This document shows, one piece after another, positions 61,225 through 64,000 of a stretch of 64,000 bases of DNA. The stretch is taken from assembly GCA_028285305.1 (NCBI GenBank), contig JANQPV010000021.1:1-64000 (forward strand), given 5' to 3'. A model generated the notes under the pieces. That model saw nothing but the letters and a program-made list of their open reading frames with translations, was not told where the DNA came from and did no database searches. This stretch comes from Alphaproteobacteria bacterium. GTDB lineage: Bacteria > Pseudomonadota > Alphaproteobacteria > SMXP01. Position numbers and translations under genes: made by a program. Each line of letters starts with the position of its first letter. The first letter of the stretch is position 1.

Positions 61225-62547
61225 TTACGCTCGAACTTCCAACGATTTGCCGCGATCACTGAGCGCATGCCAGACGAGTGCAAGGGTCACCGTTCCTTGG
61301 ATGATGCGTGCGAACAATACCGACAATACTGCGCCCAACTCAGCATATTGGGGAATGAGCCAGAAGGCCAACCCCACCCAAATAGGTAGGATGATCATCG
61401 GTCCGAGTGCGGTCTTGTATGGTTGGTTCAAGGAGTAAAAGATCAATCCAAGAGGCGTCGTCATGAGATGAACGACCGTGCTGGCAAAGACGATAGGAAA
61501 CAGGTCCCCAGTGGGTCCGAAATCAGGCCCAAACAGGATTGGGATAAGGGGACCTGCAAATAACCCGATGGGAGCCAGCGCGAGGGCAAACGCAGCTGAA
61601 ATAAAGCTCGTGCGCTTGCAGAACTGAACAAGCTCGCTGCGATGCTTGATCTTACTGGCTTGCAGTTTTTGGACCATGATGATGGAACCGGCGGCGTGCT
61701 CAAGTACCACGGCAAAACTCATGGTCGCTCCGAAAATACCGGCTTCGCGTGGCCCCCAGAAGTAGAGAAGAAACGGGGCACTCAACCCCATGATCATCAG
61801 AATGGAGAGCATTCCGCCCATGGCCCAACCAGTAAACCTTAAAAGGTCGAGCATGGTGGCCTTCGTCATGCTCAGGCCCTGCAATTCTTGACGGACGGTC
61901 CATAAAGCGAGAAGAGCAAAAGCCATCATGGCCGCAACATCAAGCCAGAGGGCTTGCAAAAGTGTGCGCGCGCCCACGAAGACGAAAATGCCAAGAAAAA
62001 GGCACCTGACCGCGTTGAGCCCCGGAAGGATTGCGGCTCGCGCTATGAAGCGCTCTTGGGCGATGTAAATGGTGGCGACAAAAGAGACCAGAGCGGTCGC
62101 GACTCCGCCGACAATCCCGGCCAAGACAAGATAGCCGAACTGGGGATCGTCCAACAAATTTGGCCCAATGACATATGTATAGACGAGCGCGCCCAGCAGA
62201 AGCGGGCCAATGAATAGGGCGCGGATCATCAACGAACTGCCAAGGACTTCCGGCGCGTTCTTCGGGTCGTGATTGAGCCGGTAGGTGTAAAATCTCAACA
62301 CGCTGCTGTCGATGGACTCGCCTAAGAGCCCCAAGGACAGGGTGACGATCAGCATGTAGGTGTAAAAGAGACCGTAATCTTCGACGCCGAAAAACCGGGC
62401 GATCATCACACCGATGAGAAAGCCGATCGCAGAACGCACCATACTGCCCCCATAGAGCAGGAACGGTGGGAGGAGTTTGTCGATTTGGTACTTTCGCGAC
62501 AGTTGCCGCAACCGAACCAATCGGCGCTTGTTCAGACGAAATTGCAT
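61225..62547 (-). CDS. Wzx-type oligosaccharide flippase
   Basis: 440 residues with about 12 predicted membrane helices; the N-terminus has YGGSMVRSAIGFLIGVMIARFFGVEDYGLFY, the usual polysaccharide-synthase (MATE/MOP) opening, and the later part RTSFISAAFALALAPIGLFAG fits the C-terminal six-helix bundle. It flips lipid-linked repeat units across the inner membrane for the Wzy-like polymerase. A 28 bp gap separates it from the upstream radical SAM gene. Confidence 0.92.
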   Translation of the reverse strand: MQFRLNKRRLVRLRQLSRKYQIDKLLPPFLLYGGSMVRSAIGFLIGVMIARFFGVEDYGLFYTYMLIVTLSLGLLGESIDSSVLRFYTYRLNHDPKNAPEVLGSSLMIRALFIGPLLLGALVYTYVIGPNLLDDPQFGYLVLAGIVGGVATALVSFVATIYIAQERFIARAAILPGLNAVRCLFLGIFVFVGARTLLQALWLDVAAMMAFALLALWTVRQELQGLSMTKATMLDLLRFTGWAMGGMLSILMIMGLSAPFLLYFWGPREAGIFGATMSFAVVLEHAAGSIIMVQKLQASKIKHRSELVQFCKRTSFISAAFALALAPIGLFAGPLIPILFGPDFGPTGDLFPIVFASTVVHLMTTPLGLIFYSLNQPYKTALGPMIILPIWVGLAFWLIPQYAELGAVLSVLFARIIQGTVTLALVWHALSDRGKSLEVRA

Positions 62548-62575
62548 CTACTTCGCTCAGCAAAATAGAGACTTG

Positions 62576-63652
62576 CTAAAAAATCTGCAGTCTTCCGCGG
62601 ATGGTGCGAACGACATTCCGGATCGAGAATTTTTCCGTATCATAAGGCATATCGCACCCTTTGCAGGCCTCGATCTCTTCCGGCTCTTCATCCAATAGCT
62701 TTTGCCGCATATTTTGCATGGCGGCGCCGTTCCAGATTTCCGGTAGGCTCTGTGTAAAGAGGTTCCCAAGGACGGTCTTGTGTTGAAGGTCCCGACAGCA
62801 GGCTACGACATCCCCATTTGACGTAATGGAAAGAGATGTCCAAGGATAGGGGCACAAGAAGTATTTGCCGCCCGCCTTCGTTCCCTTCTTGGGCAAAAAC
62901 CCCGTACCGTTGTGGAAGGTCTTCGTAAAGAGCTTCAATCTCGGCGAGGCTGGAAGAAGCGAGCGAAGATTGGCAAAGTTTTCCTCAACGACTTTAGGAT
63001 CCTTTTGAGAAAAGGAGCTGATGTCTTTCACCTCAAGAGAAATATGGCTGAAGCGTTCATCGGTCAAGATGGTTTCGATGTTCTTCTTGATGACGGGCCA
63101 AGACTCTCTTGTCCCACGGATCTCTTCAAAGAGCTCTTTGTTATGGCAAAAGTCGATAATGAATGTATAGCGACAATCTTCAGATGGCAGAGTGCTCAGG
63201 CGGTCGGGTGTACAGAGCATTCCGTTGGTCGCGAAATACATGTGTGTGAATCCATGCTCGACACCCACACGGCAGATTTCGTGGAAGCGCTTGTTCATGA
63301 ACGGCTCACCGTCATGGGTCCAATGAATGACGTTGGTACGTACACCGCCTTCGCGAAGTCTGCGCAGAAGGATCGATGCTTGTTCAGGAACGAGATAGGT
63401 TTTGGGGACGATGTCGTGGTGGTTCGCTAGGCTCTGGACGCAGAACGCACATTTGAAATTGCAGACGTTAGTGACTTCCAGAAGAATGTCCTCCGGCATG
63501 TAATCCACACGTGGCTTATTCGCAATCCGGTAGTCGTAAAAGACGCGGGCGTAGTGGCTCATCTTGCCCATAAGAGACAAAGGCGGTTTTGGCGCAACGC
63601 GGGGTGAAGAAGGCACGGCCACTTGCCGCTCTTGGGTGTCAATACTCGCCAT
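62576..63652 (-). CDS. Radical SAM/SPASM protein
   Basis: Start at ATG 63652, eight bases after AGGAG. 358 residues. The cluster motif is CNFKCAFC (C-x3-C-x2-C) after ILLEVTNV, followed by THDGEPFMNK. A C-terminal SPASM-like region has CPYPWTSLSITSNGDVVACC and CKGCDMPYD, ligands for auxiliary iron-sulfur clusters. Such enzymes modify peptides, nucleosides or sugars by radical chemistry. Within an exopolysaccharide locus the substrate may be a sugar or a lipid-linked intermediate; no peptide precursor is visible. Confidence 0.92.
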   Translation of the reverse strand: MASIDTQERQVAVPSSPRVAPKPPLSLMGKMSHYARVFYDYRIANKPRVDYMPEDILLEVTNVCNFKCAFCVQSLANHHDIVPKTYLVPEQASILLRRLREGGVRTNVIHWTHDGEPFMNKRFHEICRVGVEHGFTHMYFATNGMLCTPDRLSTLPSEDCRYTFIIDFCHNKELFEEIRGTRESWPVIKKNIETILTDERFSHISLEVKDISSFSQKDPKVVEENFANLRSLLPASPRLKLFTKTFHNGTGFLPKKGTKAGGKYFLCPYPWTSLSITSNGDVVACCRDLQHKTVLGNLFTQSLPEIWNGAAMQNMRQKLLDEEPEEIEACKGCDMPYDTEKFSIRNVVRTIRGRLQIF

Positions 63653-63753
63653 GCATCTCACTCCTACTCGGACGCTTTGCCCTACATGATGTCAACGTCG
63701 CGCAGTTCTCTGTTAGGCCCTCATACCATGGCCATAGTGAAAGCTTCAAATCT

Positions 63754-64000
63754 CTAGGCATGTTCATGCACCAAAGATAGGGCCGGGCTTCCGGTGACTG
63801 ATTGATAGGCGTCCTGTGTTTGTTTTGCGATCTCGTTCCAGGAATATCGCGCAGCAACAGCAGGAACACCTTCGTCAAATGCGGCACGGAGCTCGTTGTC
63901 CGTGATCACTTGAATGAGAGCTTTGGCAAGGGAGGCCGGATCTTTGGGCTCGACCAGCAGTCCGTTGACGCCATCTTGCACGACCTCGTCGAAGCCGCCG
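63754..64000 (-). CDS. GT4-family glycosyltransferase, cut by window end
   Basis: The frame is open to the last base, so only the C-terminal 82 residues are present. GGFDEVVQDGVNGLLVEPKD (the donor-site glycine-rich turn) and the helix SLAKALIQVITDNELRAAF, then YSWNEIAKQTQDAYQSV, are standard for the C-terminus of GT4 enzymes. It belongs to the same leftward set as the radical SAM and flippase genes. Confidence 0.85.
   Translation of the reverse strand, partial: GGFDEVVQDGVNGLLVEPKDPASLAKALIQVITDNELRAAFDEGVPAVAARYSWNEIAKQTQDAYQSVTGSPALSLVHEHA

Overview
The window reads as a chromosomal stretch of an alphaproteobacterium. This is an inference from gene content: a DUF3489/DUF2924/serine-recombinase cassette of a type I associate with that class, a GlxA-like AraC regulator, alphaproteobacterial-style glutathione S-transferases, and an exopolysaccharide locus of Wzx/Wzy type. 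No rRNA, tRNA or CRISPR array was seen. Almost every base is assigned to 55 protein genes, two of them cut by the window edges.

Layout. (1) 1-3921: two tandem paralogous Rieske oxygenase alpha subunits around a small unknown gene, then a double hot-dog MaoC hydratase. (2) 4290-11161: a mobile-element-like block. A four-gene leftward operon (DUF3489, a 55-aa ORF, DUF2924, large serine recombinase) is followed by a membrane protein, an XRE regulator, an unknown gene, and a rightward set of an 82-aa gene, a ParB-like/adenine methyltransferase fusion and a DUF5681 protein. (3) 11261-18403: a tightly coupled five-gene leftward operon: SIS-HAD fusion, PRTase-CE-like phosphoribosyltransferase, ORC/CDC6-like AAA ATPase, a 371-aa protein I cannot assign, and a PfkB-type sugar kinase. 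I read it as a predicted defence/conflict system and the most interesting content of the window. (4) 18404-19474: about 1 kb without a convincing gene, holding 21-bp-phased repeats; probably the island's scarred edge.

(5) 19475-32775: a catabolic and detoxification region. It has a GST, an AraC-type regulator divergent from an OsmC-like gene, an FMN alpha-hydroxy-acid oxidase, a TetR-headed five-gene operon (TetR, CMD-like, VOC, GST, isocitrate-lyase/PEP-mutase), a Rieske oxygenase divergent from VOC-P450, and an SDR-P450-VOC operon. Several perfect palindromes sit exactly upstream of these transcription units. No ferredoxin or reductase for the oxygenases is present. (6) 32932-39069: gltB and gltD, glutamate synthase.

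(7) 39850-64000: an exopolysaccharide locus. One leftward set has a membrane-anchored GH26-like glycosidase, a Wzz-type co-polymerase with a degenerate kinase domain, and a WbaP-type initiating phosphosugar transferase. A 13-gene rightward run has an aldo/keto reductase, GMC oxidoreductase, three sugar-nucleotide SDRs, three glycosyltransferases, a Wzy-like polymerase/ligase, a minimal OPX (Wza-like) protein, an outer-membrane beta-barrel, glucose-1-phosphate cytidylyltransferase and a methyltransferase. A second leftward set has a cut glycosyltransferase, a radical SAM/SPASM protein, a Wzx flippase and a glycosyltransferase. Together these make nucleotide sugars, assemble lipid-linked repeat units, flip, polymerise and export them through a two-part outer-membrane exit (OPX plus porin).
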